Source: Candidatus Bathyarchaeota archaeon
GTDB lineage: Archaea > Thermoproteota > Bathyarchaeia > Bathyarchaeales > Bathycorpusculaceae
Length of the DNA: 64,000 nt
Direction: 5' to 3'
Assembly (NCBI GenBank): GCA_026014485.1
Contig: JAOZIE010000008.1
Location: 62,001-126,000 of the forward strand
The notes below the pieces were generated by a model. That model was not told the origin of the DNA, did not search any database, and saw only the letters and a list, made by a program, of their open reading frames with translations. Positions 17,760 through 26,885 of this stretch are shown piece after piece (position 1 is the first letter of the stretch; every line of letters begins with the position of its first letter). A program made the translations under genes and the position numbers.

Positions 17760-17969
17760 TTGGGTCGCATAGATAAAGGCGTGAAGTGCAGCGTAGTTGG
17801 CTGTAGCAGAGACGCTGAACGTTCTATTTCCATAGATAAAGCTCGGTCTGCAGGGTTAAAGATAGGTAGCGCTGAGAAACGTGCTTACCTGTGTAAGGAG
17901 CATTATAAAGAGTTCAAGAAGAAATCTAAGAAAGATAAGACCCTTGAAAAGTGGCGTTACGGCGCATAG
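17760..17969 (+). CDS. Small basic zinc-binding protein upstream of ThrRS
   Basis: A 69-residue protein with Cys pairs: KCSVVGCSRDAER near the N-terminus, and YLCKEHYKEFKKKSKKDK after the middle. The Cys/Cys...Cys/His set suggests one zinc site, followed by a strongly basic tail ending EKWRYG. I do not know a named family. TTG 17760 was preferred over GTG 17745 because GAGG lies nine bases upstream of it. It sits 15 bases before the ThrRS gene and is likely co-transcribed, so an RNA- or ribosome-linked role is possible. Confidence 0.65.
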   Translation: MGRIDKGVKCSVVGCSRDAERSISIDKARSAGLKIGSAEKRAYLCKEHYKEFKKKSKKDKTLEKWRYGA

Positions 17970-17984
17970 GAGCCTGAATGAGTA

Positions 17985-19862
17985 ATGCGGATACTTCAAC
18001 TTCACTCTAACTTTATAGCTTATACTCCCGTGCAAAAAGAAATCCAGATAGCCGAGGAGGCAGAAAAAAAAGAAAACCGCGTCGAAGAAGTCGTGGTGCT
18101 GTTCACCGCCGTTGAAGAAGGCGACAGCGAAGCGTTAGCGCAGAAGGCAATCGACGATGTCCGCGCGTTTCTGGGCAAACAGAAGACGAACCGCGTTTTG
18201 ATTTACCCCTTCGCCCACCTGAGCAGTAGCCTGAGCAACCCAAACGACGCCCTCAAAGTCATCAAAGCCATGGAAACCTACGCCAAAGAGAAGGGCATAG
18301 AAACCTACCGCGCACCCTTCGGGTGGAACAAGCAGTTCACAGTATCCATCAAGGGTCACCCGTTAGCTGAGCAGGCACGCGCATACGCCCCCGCCGCTGA
18401 AGCTGACCAAGCCAAGAAGGAAGCGGAACCCGTTTCTGCGGCGTTGAAGGCTGAAGATAAAATGCAGTCTTTTTGGCATGTTCTGCTGCCTGATGGCTCT
18501 TTGGTTCCTGTTGAGGAGTTCAGGTTCAAGGGGCATGGTAATCTGCAGAAGTTTTCGCAGTATGAAATCAAGAAGGCGCGTGCAGTTACCTCGATGCCTC
18601 CGCATGTGTCTTTGATGAGGCGGCTGGAAATTGCTGATTACGAGCCTGGCAGCGACCCTGGAAACCTTCGTTGGTACCCTAAGGGGCGCATGATTAAGTC
18701 GCTTCTGGAGCAGTATGTTAATTTGCGGATGAACCAGTACGGCGCCATGGAGGTGGAAACGCCCATCATGTACGACTTTAACCACCCCAGTCTATCAAGC
18801 TACCTGAATCGTTTTCCCGCCCGCCAATATGTCCTTAAATCCGAGGATAAAGACCTGTTTTTGCGGTTCGCTGCCTGTTTTGGGCAGTTCCTTATGGCTC
18901 ATGATGCGCAGTTCAGCTACAAGCAGATGCCTGTTAAACTGTACGAGTTGACGCGCTACAGTTTCCGACGGGAGAAAAGCGGCGAAGTAGTCGGGTTAAA
19001 GCGTTTGCGTGCCTTCACGATGCCTGACTGCCACGCGTTCTGCATTGATTTAGAGCAGGCAAAACAGGAGTTCCTGAAACGCTTCGACATGTGTATCGAA
19101 GTTTTAAGCACCATCGGGCTAACCAAAGACGACTACGAAATCGCCATGCGCTTCACAAGGGGCTTCTACGAGGAAAACAAGGCTTTCCTTGCAGAGTTGG
19201 CAAGCACTTTTGGCAAGCCCATGTTGGCTGAGGTTTGGAACGAGCGGTTCTTCTACTTTATTCTCAAATGGGACCTCAACTTCATAGATAACCAAAACAA
19301 AGCCGCCGCGCTGAGCACCGACCAAATCGACGTGGAAAACGCGAAGCGCTACGAAATAACCTACGTGGACGAGAAAGGCGAAAAACAGCATCCGCTGATT
19401 CTGCACTGTAGCCCAAGCGGCGCCATCGAACGCGACGTCTACGCGCTACTGGAGAAAGCTTACCGCGAACAAATGCAGGGCAAAGCACCCATGCTGCCGC
19501 TGTGGCTCTCACCAACGCAGGTGCGGCTGATTCCCATATCCGACAAGTACATGGGCAAAGTCGAAGAACTCGCCCAAAAAATTGAGGCTGCCTGCATCCG
19601 CGTAGACATAGACGACAGCGCCAGTACGCTACAAAAGAAAGTCCGCGAAGCCGAACAGGAATGGATACCCTACGTTGTAGTTATCGGCGAAAAAGAAGTT
19701 GAATCAGGAAACCTGTCGGTGCGTGACCGAGAAGCCAAAGCCCAACAAACCATGACTGCGGATACGCTGGTGGCAAAAATTGCCGCTAAAGTCGCAGGCA
19801 AACCCTTCAAGCCGCTGCCGCTACCACGAAACCTCAGCAAACGCCCCCAGTTCCACGGATAA
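17985..19862 (+). CDS. thrS: Threonyl-tRNA synthetase, archaeal type
   Basis: A 625-residue class II synthetase. The N-terminal domain of about 140 residues (MRILQLHSNFIAY...) is the archaeal D-aminoacyl-tRNA deacylase-like editing domain, which differs from the bacterial N2 domain. The catalytic core includes YELTRYSFRREKSGEV (motif 2) and LRAFTMPDCHAFC, with zinc ligands. The C-terminal anticodon-binding domain starts near LWLSPTQVRLIPIS. AGGAGCC lies upstream of ATG 17985. Confidence 0.95.
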   Translation: MRILQLHSNFIAYTPVQKEIQIAEEAEKKENRVEEVVVLFTAVEEGDSEALAQKAIDDVRAFLGKQKTNRVLIYPFAHLSSSLSNPNDALKVIKAMETYAKEKGIETYRAPFGWNKQFTVSIKGHPLAEQARAYAPAAEADQAKKEAEPVSAALKAEDKMQSFWHVLLPDGSLVPVEEFRFKGHGNLQKFSQYEIKKARAVTSMPPHVSLMRRLEIADYEPGSDPGNLRWYPKGRMIKSLLEQYVNLRMNQYGAMEVETPIMYDFNHPSLSSYLNRFPARQYVLKSEDKDLFLRFAACFGQFLMAHDAQFSYKQMPVKLYELTRYSFRREKSGEVVGLKRLRAFTMPDCHAFCIDLEQAKQEFLKRFDMCIEVLSTIGLTKDDYEIAMRFTRGFYEENKAFLAELASTFGKPMLAEVWNERFFYFILKWDLNFIDNQNKAAALSTDQIDVENAKRYEITYVDEKGEKQHPLILHCSPSGAIERDVYALLEKAYREQMQGKAPMLPLWLSPTQVRLIPISDKYMGKVEELAQKIEAACIRVDIDDSASTLQKKVREAEQEWIPYVVVIGEKEVESGNLSVRDREAKAQQTMTADTLVAKIAAKVAGKPFKPLPLPRNLSKRPQFHG

Positions 19863-20110
19863 GAGTAATCATGCCCTTTTTCCGCATTCTATTTTGCCAG
19901 TATGGTTTTTTTTTACTACTTCTTCGTCCGCACTTTGGGTAAAAAACACTGCAATTGAGTTAGGACGGAATCGTCGCAGGTACACAAAGTTACCTTTTCG
20001 AGCAGCGTACTACGCTTTCTACTCTGAGAAAATTTATGCTTTACTTTTCTCACACTCTTTCTTTATACTGTCCAGATTTTCGAAGGCACAGTTAAGATAG
20101 GACTTAATAA

Positions 20111-20251
20111 TTAGAAGAATGGGTTTCTTTTTGGGGGTTTTCCAAATATGATCGCAGCTTTCTTTTTCTTTGCGTAGAACGTGACAGTCTCTTTTTTCGG
20201 GACCATCTTTGTTGCCGTGAATGTTACTTTTTTCGTTCCTTTTTTCGGCAT
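20111..20251 (-). CDS. Small basic protein of 46 residues
   Basis: A short gene in the 590-base spacer between thrS and the aminotransferase. It reads MPKKGTKKVTFTATK... and ends KPPKRNPFF. It has GGGGAGA just upstream of its ATG (20251), an excellent ribosome binding site, and an AT-rich box before that. It is about one-third Lys/Arg and has no Cys and no membrane segment. Predicted strands (KVTFTATK, ETVTFYAKK) suggest a compact beta fold that might bind nucleic acid. No family is recognised. The rest of the spacer (19863-20110 and 20252-20451) shows only T-rich stretches and TATA-like boxes. Confidence 0.6.
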   Translation of the reverse strand: MPKKGTKKVTFTATKMVPKKETVTFYAKKKKAAIIFGKPPKRNPFF

Positions 20252-20451
20252 TTTTTCTCCCCAGATAATATTTGTTTTCTGGATATAAATTTAAGGTCTA
20301 TGCTCAATTGAACTGAGAGCCAGCGACACTACAACATAGATAGAAAAAGGAAACAAGCGGTTCATTTCTCACTATGAATCGTATAGTTCATTGGCAAAAG
20401 CTATAAGAAATCAGTGTGCTATATGAAGAGTTCAGCTTTCGAGGGAAAACT

Positions 20452-21348
20452 ATGAGCAAAAAAGAAGAGCTGCAAATCTACATAGACGGGAAATATTACC
20501 TGAAGTCAGAGGCGAAAGTCAGCGTTTACGACCATGGCTTCCTGTATGGGGATGGCGTTTTCGAGGGAATTCGCGTCTACGATGGTGTAGTTTTCAAGCT
20601 GAAAGAGCATGTGCAGAGGATTTACGCTTCAGCGCATGCTATGATGCTTAAGATACCGATGACTCAGGAAGAGATGGTGCAGGCAGTTGTTGAAACAGTC
20701 AAAAAGAACAACCTGAAAGACTCTTACGTGCGCCTTATAGTTACGCGGGGCGTTGGCGACTTAGGTTTAGACCCACGTAAATGCTCTCTTCCTTCAGTTA
20801 TTATCATAGCTGACCACATTGTGCTCCACGACGGGGAAGCTAAAACCAAAGGCATCACAACCATGGTTTCATGGGTAAGACGAAACCCCGTTGACGGTTC
20901 CTCTCATGAAATCAAATCCCTCAACTACCTCAACAGTATAATGGCGAAAATAGAAGCCAACATGAGCGGCGTAGACGAAGCCATCTGCCTCACCCCAAAC
21001 GGGTGCGTGGCTGAAGGCGTAGGTGAAAACATCTTCATGGTCAAAAACGGCAAAATCTCTACTCCGCCCACATCAACAGGCGCCTTAGAAGGCATAACCA
21101 GCAACGCAGTCATGGAACTCGCCAAGAAGCTGGGCTACGAAGTAGTAGTGGAGAACCTCACGATGTTCATGCTTTTCAACGCCGACGAACTGTTCTTCAC
21201 GGGCTCCGCAGCCGAAATCGTGCCTATCCGCATGGTAAACTGGAGACAAATCAACAACGGCGCCGCAGGCACAATCACCAAAAAGCTGATGGCTGAATTC
21301 CGAAAACTCACCCGCGACCCAACACAGGGCACAGCCGTTTACTCCTAA
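20452..21348 (+). CDS. ilvE: Branched-chain amino acid aminotransferase
   Basis: A 298-residue class IV PLP aminotransferase for the last step of Val, Leu and Ile synthesis. The N-terminal VSVYDHGFLYGDGVFEGIR and the PLP-lysine region SHEIKSLNYLNSI are typical, as are GCVAEGVGENIF and TSTGALEGITSNAV. GAGGG precedes ATG 20452 at good spacing. The longer in-frame extension to 20416 lacks a ribosome binding site. It converges on the next aminotransferase gene through a perfect hairpin. Confidence 0.93.
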   Translation: MSKKEELQIYIDGKYYLKSEAKVSVYDHGFLYGDGVFEGIRVYDGVVFKLKEHVQRIYASAHAMMLKIPMTQEEMVQAVVETVKKNNLKDSYVRLIVTRGVGDLGLDPRKCSLPSVIIIADHIVLHDGEAKTKGITTMVSWVRRNPVDGSSHEIKSLNYLNSIMAKIEANMSGVDEAICLTPNGCVAEGVGENIFMVKNGKISTPPTSTGALEGITSNAVMELAKKLGYEVVVENLTMFMLFNADELFFTGSAAEIVPIRMVNWRQINNGAAGTITKKLMAEFRKLTRDPTQGTAVYS

Positions 21349-21357
21349 ACCAAAAAA

Positions 21358-21371
21358 GGGACATGTGTCCC
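21358..21371. terminator. Hairpin between convergent aminotransferase genes
   Basis: GGGACATGTGTCCC is a perfect inverted repeat followed on the plus strand by CTGTTTTCTT. It lies between the stop of ilvE (21348) and that of the minus-strand aminotransferase (21380). It may end both transcripts. Confidence 0.55.
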
Positions 21372-21379
21372 CTGTTTTC

Positions 21380-22612
21380 TTATTTCTGTTTTTTCATGAA
21401 CCGCTCTAACTCGTTAAACGCATACTCTAGCGTTTCAAGGGGCGGCAGGAAAACCGCGCGGGCATGTCCAGCGCCGTAAACAGGGTCAAAGCCTGAGCCG
21501 TTCACGATTAGCACGTTTGTTTCCCTGAGAAACTCCACTACGAACTGCAAGTCCGATTTCCACCGTGTGCCCACGTCGTGGATTTTGGGGAAAATGTAGA
21601 ATGCCCCTTCAGGTTTGCTGCAGCTTATGCCCTCGATTTCGTTGAGCCGCTTCCACGAGTAATCTCGGCGTTCTCTGAGTTTCTCAACAACCTTTTTCAT
21701 GTGGTCTTGGGGTCCGTCAAGCGCTGCAACTCCAGCCTTCTGAACAGGTGTGTTCGCGCACAGGCGAATGCGGCACTGCTTCTCCACCGCCTGCTGTAGC
21801 GTGTCGAGTTCCCCGTTCTGTCCTCTAAAGTACATGTAGCCCAGCCGCCACCCCGTCATCTGATAGGCTTTCGAGAAACCGTTAAATCCCACCACAGACA
21901 CGTCTTTGGCTAATTTGGCGGTGCTGACAAATTCCTGTCCGTAAGTTATCTGGTCGTAGATTTCATCTGACAAAACCAGCAACTTGTGCTCCGCCGCCAC
22001 ATCCAGCATTTCCTTAACCACTTTCGGTCCATACAATGCACCCGTGGGGTTGTTCGGGTTAGTTATAACTAAAGCGCGGGTCTTCTCCGAAACTTTCTTG
22101 CGGAGGTCATCAACATTGGGCTGCCACCCTTCTTCCTCGACGGTTTCATAAGCAACTGGGGTACCGCCAAAGAATTTGGTGTAGGAAATGTAGGGTGGAT
22201 ACGTGGGGCCCGGCAAGAGGATTTCATCGCCTTTCTCAACCAACGCGGCAAGCATCATTTCTATGCCTTCAGAGATGCCCTCCGTAATCAAAACGTCTTC
22301 TGGCGTGATGTCTACGCTGTTTACAGTTTTCTCTTTTCGCGCAACTGCTTCCCTAAGCTCCGGTAATCCCTCTGAGGGTGAATAGTAATTGTCGTTTTCT
22401 GTCACTGCTCTGCAAAAGGCTTCTTTAACGTGCGGGGGCACGGTGAAGTCGAAAGCTGCGGGGTCTCCGATGTTTAGGTAGCAAATTTTTCTTCCTTCCT
22501 TCACCAGTTGCTCAGCGTAGGGTATAACGTCCCGTATGGCATACTCGATGTTTGCTGCTCTGCTGGTGACTTTAACGTTCGCCACAGTTTTAGCCTTCAA
22601 GAATGCACTCAT
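21380..22612 (-). CDS. Class I/II PLP aminotransferase (AspC/AlaT-like)
   Basis: A 410-residue aminotransferase. Seen are ITNPNNPTGALYGPKV, the PLP-lysine motif GFNGFSKAYQMTGWRLGYM and a final REDTNV-like region with the substrate Arg near GAGHARAVFLPP. AAGGAG lies six bases before ATG 22612, so the long upstream extension in the same frame is rejected. It is probably an aspartate-, alanine- or LL-DAP-type enzyme. The archaeal group with N-terminal VTSRAANIEYAIRDV is often annotated as alanine transaminase. Confidence 0.88.
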   Translation of the reverse strand: MSAFLKAKTVANVKVTSRAANIEYAIRDVIPYAEQLVKEGRKICYLNIGDPAAFDFTVPPHVKEAFCRAVTENDNYYSPSEGLPELREAVARKEKTVNSVDITPEDVLITEGISEGIEMMLAALVEKGDEILLPGPTYPPYISYTKFFGGTPVAYETVEEEGWQPNVDDLRKKVSEKTRALVITNPNNPTGALYGPKVVKEMLDVAAEHKLLVLSDEIYDQITYGQEFVSTAKLAKDVSVVGFNGFSKAYQMTGWRLGYMYFRGQNGELDTLQQAVEKQCRIRLCANTPVQKAGVAALDGPQDHMKKVVEKLRERRDYSWKRLNEIEGISCSKPEGAFYIFPKIHDVGTRWKSDLQFVVEFLRETNVLIVNGSGFDPVYGAGHARAVFLPPLETLEYAFNELERFMKKQK

Positions 22613-22828
22613 ATTGCTCCTTGTAAAATAAAGCTTCCGAGAAAAAACCCCACGTAGCGCGGTTTGAACGCTGTTGTTGACTTGGAGGCAGCCGCTTGGA
22701 GTTAAAAAACAGGATGCCCCCACGTAAGCTGGTGCCCTATGCATCCTTTTGGTTCGCTAGTTTTCAGCACCCTTTTATTTTTCGAAGAGGTAGTTATAGT
22801 CTCTGAAGCATTCTACAGGTGTCATGGC

Positions 22829-24640
22829 ATGTTGGGATGGAACGGCAAATTCTTACGAGCGAACCTGAGCACTGGCGCATTCAACACGCAAACATACAGC
22901 AGTAGCTTCGCTTCCAGCTTCATTGGCGGCAGGGGCTTTGCAGCAAAATTCCTCTGGGATAACCTTCCCCGCGGCACCGACCCGTTGTCGCCCCAGAACC
23001 TGCTTATCTTCGCCGCTGGTCCCCTAACAGGGTTCCCGTTGCCCAACAGCGGCAAGCTTGTGGTGGCTTCTAAAAGTCCCCTCACTGGCGGCTACGGCGA
23101 CGGCAACATCGGTACCTTCGCGGTGGTTCAAATGCGCAAGGCAGGCTACGACGCCATCATCGTGGAGGGCAAAGCCGAGAAACCCACGGTTTTACACGTG
23201 AAAGATGGTGCAGTGGAGTTTTTGGATGCAACAAACCTGTGGGGGTTAAACAGTTTTGAGACTGAAAAGCATCTACACAAGACATATGGACGCGCGGCAG
23301 GCATCGTTTCCATCGGGCAGGGCGGCGAGAACCTTGTCAAGTTTGCCTGTGTGGTTTCCCAAGAGGGCAGGGCAGGCGGGCGACCCGGCATGGGCGCCGT
23401 CATGGGCTCCAAAAACCTCAAAGCCATAGTAATCGAGGGCACAGGTTCGCTTTCTGCGGCTCATCCCAAAGAGCTCAAGGAGGCGGGTGCGGCGGGTTAC
23501 AGGGAAATCCTTGGTCGCCCAAACTACAAGACTTGGAAGCGCATCGGCACTTTAGGCACCGTTGACTGGGCTAACCTGAACAGCGCACTGCCCACATGCA
23601 ACTACCGTGAAGGCATTTTTGCCCAAGCCGAAAACATTAACGGTTTCTCTGCGGAAGCCATCAAGGTCTCCAATCGGGGCTGCCCTAACTGTAACATGAC
23701 CTGCGGCAACGTCGTCAAAGACGCAGCAGGAAAAGATTCAGAGTTGGACTACGAGAACGTGGCGATGCTGGGCAGCAACATCGGCTTAGGAGACTTAGCA
23801 GAGGTTTCCGTGTTGAACCGCCTGGCAGACGAGTTCGGCTTAGACGCCATCTCATTGGGCAACGTGTTGGGTTTTGCCATGGAAGCCTCCGAAAACGGCT
23901 TAACCCAAGACAAGTACCCGTGGGGAAGCTTCAAACACGCAAAGCTGCTCTGCGAAGATATAGCTTACAGACGCGGGTTTGGTGACGTTTTAGCTGAGGG
24001 TGTCCGAGTTGCAGCCGCGAAAATCGGCGGAGGCTCCGCTAACTGGGCAATGCACGTGAAGGGCTTAGAGGTAAGCGCTTACACCTGCCAAACAGTGCCT
24101 GGGATGGCTTTGGCTTACGGAACCAGCCCCATAGGCGCCCATCACAAGGACGCTTGGATTCTGGCTTGGGAAACGACGCATGACCGCTTCAGCTACGGCG
24201 AAGAAAAAGCGGATTACCTTATCGCCACTCAGCATGCTCGAGGCGTCTTTGAGTGCCTTGGCGTCTGCCGTTTTCCGATGGTGAATGTGGGTTTTAACCG
24301 CGAATGGTACCCCAAATACCTCACCTTAGCGACGGGCGAGGAGTACACGTGGGATGCCTTCAACTTGGTGGCGGAGCGCGTTTTTAACCTCATGAGAGCT
24401 TTCTGGATACGAGAACACAACGGCGAATGGTCAAGCCAGATGGATTCTCCGCCCCCCCGATGGTTCAACGACCCCTTAACCGAAGGCCCCCTAAAGGGCT
24501 CAAAGCTTAACCGACAAAAATACGCCGAGCTTCTGCAGAACTACTACAACAAAAGAGGCTGGGACAAAAACGGAGTTCCAACAAAGGAGACGCTAAAGCG
24601 GCTGGGGCTGTCGGATGTGCCCTTGCAGCTTGGGCTTTAG
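22829..24640 (+). CDS. aor: Tungsten-dependent aldehyde:ferredoxin oxidoreductase
   Basis: A 603-residue member of the AOR family, close to the usual 605. These enzymes oxidise aldehydes to acids with ferredoxin as acceptor, using a bis-pterin tungsten centre and one [4Fe-4S] cluster. Cluster ligands are the C-x2-C-x3-C of NRGCPNCNMTCGN at about residue 300 and the late Cys in VFECLGVCRF near 500. N-terminal blocks GGRGFAAKFL and AAGPLTG...GKLVVASKSPLTGGYGDGN are family standard. ATG 22829 matches known starts. It converges with ProRS with a 4-base overlap of the 3' ends. Confidence 0.95.
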   Translation: MLGWNGKFLRANLSTGAFNTQTYSSSFASSFIGGRGFAAKFLWDNLPRGTDPLSPQNLLIFAAGPLTGFPLPNSGKLVVASKSPLTGGYGDGNIGTFAVVQMRKAGYDAIIVEGKAEKPTVLHVKDGAVEFLDATNLWGLNSFETEKHLHKTYGRAAGIVSIGQGGENLVKFACVVSQEGRAGGRPGMGAVMGSKNLKAIVIEGTGSLSAAHPKELKEAGAAGYREILGRPNYKTWKRIGTLGTVDWANLNSALPTCNYREGIFAQAENINGFSAEAIKVSNRGCPNCNMTCGNVVKDAAGKDSELDYENVAMLGSNIGLGDLAEVSVLNRLADEFGLDAISLGNVLGFAMEASENGLTQDKYPWGSFKHAKLLCEDIAYRRGFGDVLAEGVRVAAAKIGGGSANWAMHVKGLEVSAYTCQTVPGMALAYGTSPIGAHHKDAWILAWETTHDRFSYGEEKADYLIATQHARGVFECLGVCRFPMVNVGFNREWYPKYLTLATGEEYTWDAFNLVAERVFNLMRAFWIREHNGEWSSQMDSPPPRWFNDPLTEGPLKGSKLNRQKYAELLQNYYNKRGWDKNGVPTKETLKRLGLSDVPLQLGL

Positions 24641-26079
24641 TAGCTTCGGGCGAAGTAGGCTACGTCTTTGGCTTTCTGTCCGCAGTAAATGCAGCCCGTT
24701 TGCGGTTCTTCTTTCTTGAAGGGGATGACTCTGATGGTGGCGCCTGTTTCCTCCTTGATTTTTGCTTCGCAGTCTGCGTTGCCGCACCATGCTGCCTTAG
24801 CGAAGCCGCCTTTGCCTGCCATTACCTGCTTGAATTCGTTGTAGGTCTTCACTGCGGCAGTGAGCTGTTCCAGGTTCGCTTTGGCTTTGGCGTAGAGGTC
24901 ATTCTGGATTTCCTCAAGCAGCTTCTCTACTGCGGCGACGGCTTCGTTTTCTTTTATGAAGCTTTTCTGTTTTATGTCTCGTCTGGCGATGGTGACCTGC
25001 TGTTGTTTGAGGTCTCGGGGACCAATTTCTATGCGGACAGGGATGCCTTTGAGTTCCCACTGGTTGAATTTCCAGCCTGGCGTGTACTCCTGCCTGTCAT
25101 CCAAAATCACGCTTAACCCCGCTTCACGGAGTTTGTCGGCGATTTCTTTGGCTTTGGCGGCTATCTCGGCGGGTTCGGCGCCCTTGTATGGAATCGGCAC
25201 CACAACCACTTGGGTGGGTGCTATTTTGGGGGGTAGAACTAAGCCTTTGTCGTCGCCGTGAATCATAATTAGTGCGCCTATGGTTCGGGTGGTTATGCCC
25301 CAGCTGGTCTGCCAAACCTTGTGCTCTTTTTCGTCTTCGCCGATGTACTTTATGTCGAACACGTGGGCGAAGTGTTGTCCGAGGTTGTGGCTGGTTCCCA
25401 TCTGCAGCGCCTTTCCGTCGGGCATCATGGCTTCCAAAGCGGTGGTGTAGTCGGCTCCTGCGAATTTTTCGCTGTCGCTTTTGACGCCTACAACTACTGG
25501 GATGGCCAGATAATTCTCCATTATGTCTTGGTATTCTTGGAGGGCGTACTTGACTTCGGCTTCTGCTTCCTCTTTGGTGGCGTGGGCGGTGTGTCCCTCT
25601 TGCCAGAGAAATTCGCGTGTGCGCAGAAACAGCTTGGTGGCTTTGGTTTCCCACCGTACAATGTTGCACCACTGATTAATCTTCAGGGGCAGGTCACGCC
25701 AACTGCGTATCCACTTGGCGAATGTAGCGTACATGATTGTTTCGGAGGTTGGGCGAACCGCAAGTTTCTCCTCCAGCGGCGTGTTTCCCCCTTGGGTGAC
25801 CCAAGCGACTTCAGGGGTGAAGCCTTCGAAGTGTTCAGCTTCCTTCTTTAGGAATCCTTCAGGTATGAACATGGGAAAGTATACGTTGCGGTGACCCGTT
25901 GCCTGGATTTTTCTGTTCACGATTGCCTGGATTTTCTCCCACATGGCAATGGCGTCTTCGCGGAGAATCATGCAGCCCTTGACAGGCGCGTAGTCTGCTA
26001 AACCTGATTTGAGGATGACTTGCGTGTACCACTCTGAGAAGTCTTCGTTTTTCTTGACTGTTACTCCAACGTCCGACAT
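24637..26079 (-). CDS. proS: Prolyl-tRNA synthetase, archaeal/eukaryotic type
   Basis: A 480-residue class II synthetase. It has RPTSETIMYATFAKWIRSWRDLP, motif 2 RWETKATKLFLRTREFLWQEGHTAH and motif 3 around GITTRTIGALIMIHGD. The C-terminal zinc-binding extension typical of archaea contains CGNADCEAKI and CIYCGQKA and ends at Tyr. ATG 26079 is chosen. A TATA-like TTTTATATTC lies about 35 bases upstream, and the longer frame to 26217 would run through it. It has no editing domain of the bacterial type. Confidence 0.95.
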   Translation of the reverse strand: MSDVGVTVKKNEDFSEWYTQVILKSGLADYAPVKGCMILREDAIAMWEKIQAIVNRKIQATGHRNVYFPMFIPEGFLKKEAEHFEGFTPEVAWVTQGGNTPLEEKLAVRPTSETIMYATFAKWIRSWRDLPLKINQWCNIVRWETKATKLFLRTREFLWQEGHTAHATKEEAEAEVKYALQEYQDIMENYLAIPVVVGVKSDSEKFAGADYTTALEAMMPDGKALQMGTSHNLGQHFAHVFDIKYIGEDEKEHKVWQTSWGITTRTIGALIMIHGDDKGLVLPPKIAPTQVVVVPIPYKGAEPAEIAAKAKEIADKLREAGLSVILDDRQEYTPGWKFNQWELKGIPVRIEIGPRDLKQQQVTIARRDIKQKSFIKENEAVAAVEKLLEEIQNDLYAKAKANLEQLTAAVKTYNEFKQVMAGKGGFAKAAWCGNADCEAKIKEETGATIRVIPFKKEEPQTGCIYCGQKAKDVAYFARSY

Positions 26080-26300
26080 AGCTATCTGCCCTGTTGTTTC
26101 TATTCTCCAGAATATAAAACGTACCGTAGAAAACCAGAGATGCTGATGCTGCCTGCTAAAGTAGCCCGTTGCAAGCGCTTCCCTTTTTCTTTGCATCCAA
26201 GAGAGCAGTTTTCCCATAGCAACTTTCTGTACTCAGTACGGGCAGGCAAAAAGCATTTATCAAAGAACGGCTTCCATTTTCTACTGTGGGGGGAACTGGT

Positions 26301-26762
26301 GTGAGAAGAAAATTTGGCCTAGCCCTGATTGCCCTTTTGGCATCCTACGCCGTAACGGTGTCTCTTCTGCTTGGAGCTTTCTCCCCTGATCTGGTTTCTC
26401 AGACAAAGCCGCCGCTGGTGACGTTTAACTGGGAAACTTTGCAAACAAACGCCGCTCAAGGTGGCTCAGTCAACATAAACTGCACCGTGTTCAACACTTC
26501 CTATAATCAGTCCGCGAAAACAGGCTTCCGTGTTCTGCTTGCCGCCATAAACAACGAAACCTACTGGTACAACTGTAGCCTTTGGAAAGACATCTTTACC
26601 CGGTCCTTCACTCCTGAAATGCTGCTTCTGGGACCCCGCGAACAGCAAACGGTGACCTTGACCTTAACTTTAGCCTCTGATGCACCAGTTGGAACATACT
26701 CTTTTGCGTTGCAGGGCTTCAGAAACAATTTGAAGCTGAACGTAACTCCCACCAGAATATAG
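26301..26762 (+). CDS. Secreted or membrane-anchored protein with an Ig-like beta domain
   Basis: A 153-residue protein. An N-terminal signal or anchor segment (RRKFGLALIALLASYAVTV) spans about residues 2-25. The rest is a beta-rich domain with several N-glycosylation sequons (NCT, NTS, NET, NCS). The end, ASDAPVGTYSFALQG...LNVTP, resembles archaeal Ig-like folds. GTG 26301 was chosen because GGGGGAACTG lies directly upstream. Function is unknown; it precedes the collagen-like protein and may share its surface. Confidence 0.6.
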   Translation: MRRKFGLALIALLASYAVTVSLLLGAFSPDLVSQTKPPLVTFNWETLQTNAAQGGSVNINCTVFNTSYNQSAKTGFRVLLAAINNETYWYNCSLWKDIFTRSFTPEMLLLGPREQQTVTLTLTLASDAPVGTYSFALQGFRNNLKLNVTPTRI

Positions 26763-26885
26763 CGTGGCTCCACTTTTTCTTTTACTGCTCTAATTAGCAA
26801 AACAGGTGAGGTTTACCCGCTTGTTAAATCAGCAAGATGCCTGTTGCTTCCTGCTTATCAACAATCAAGAAAGCATATATTGGGG

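Noticed and set aside
24637-24640. Overlap of AOR and ProRS as a sign of an annotation error
   Set aside because: Both proteins end with proper family C-termini; a 4-base convergent overlap is ordinary in compact archaeal genomes.
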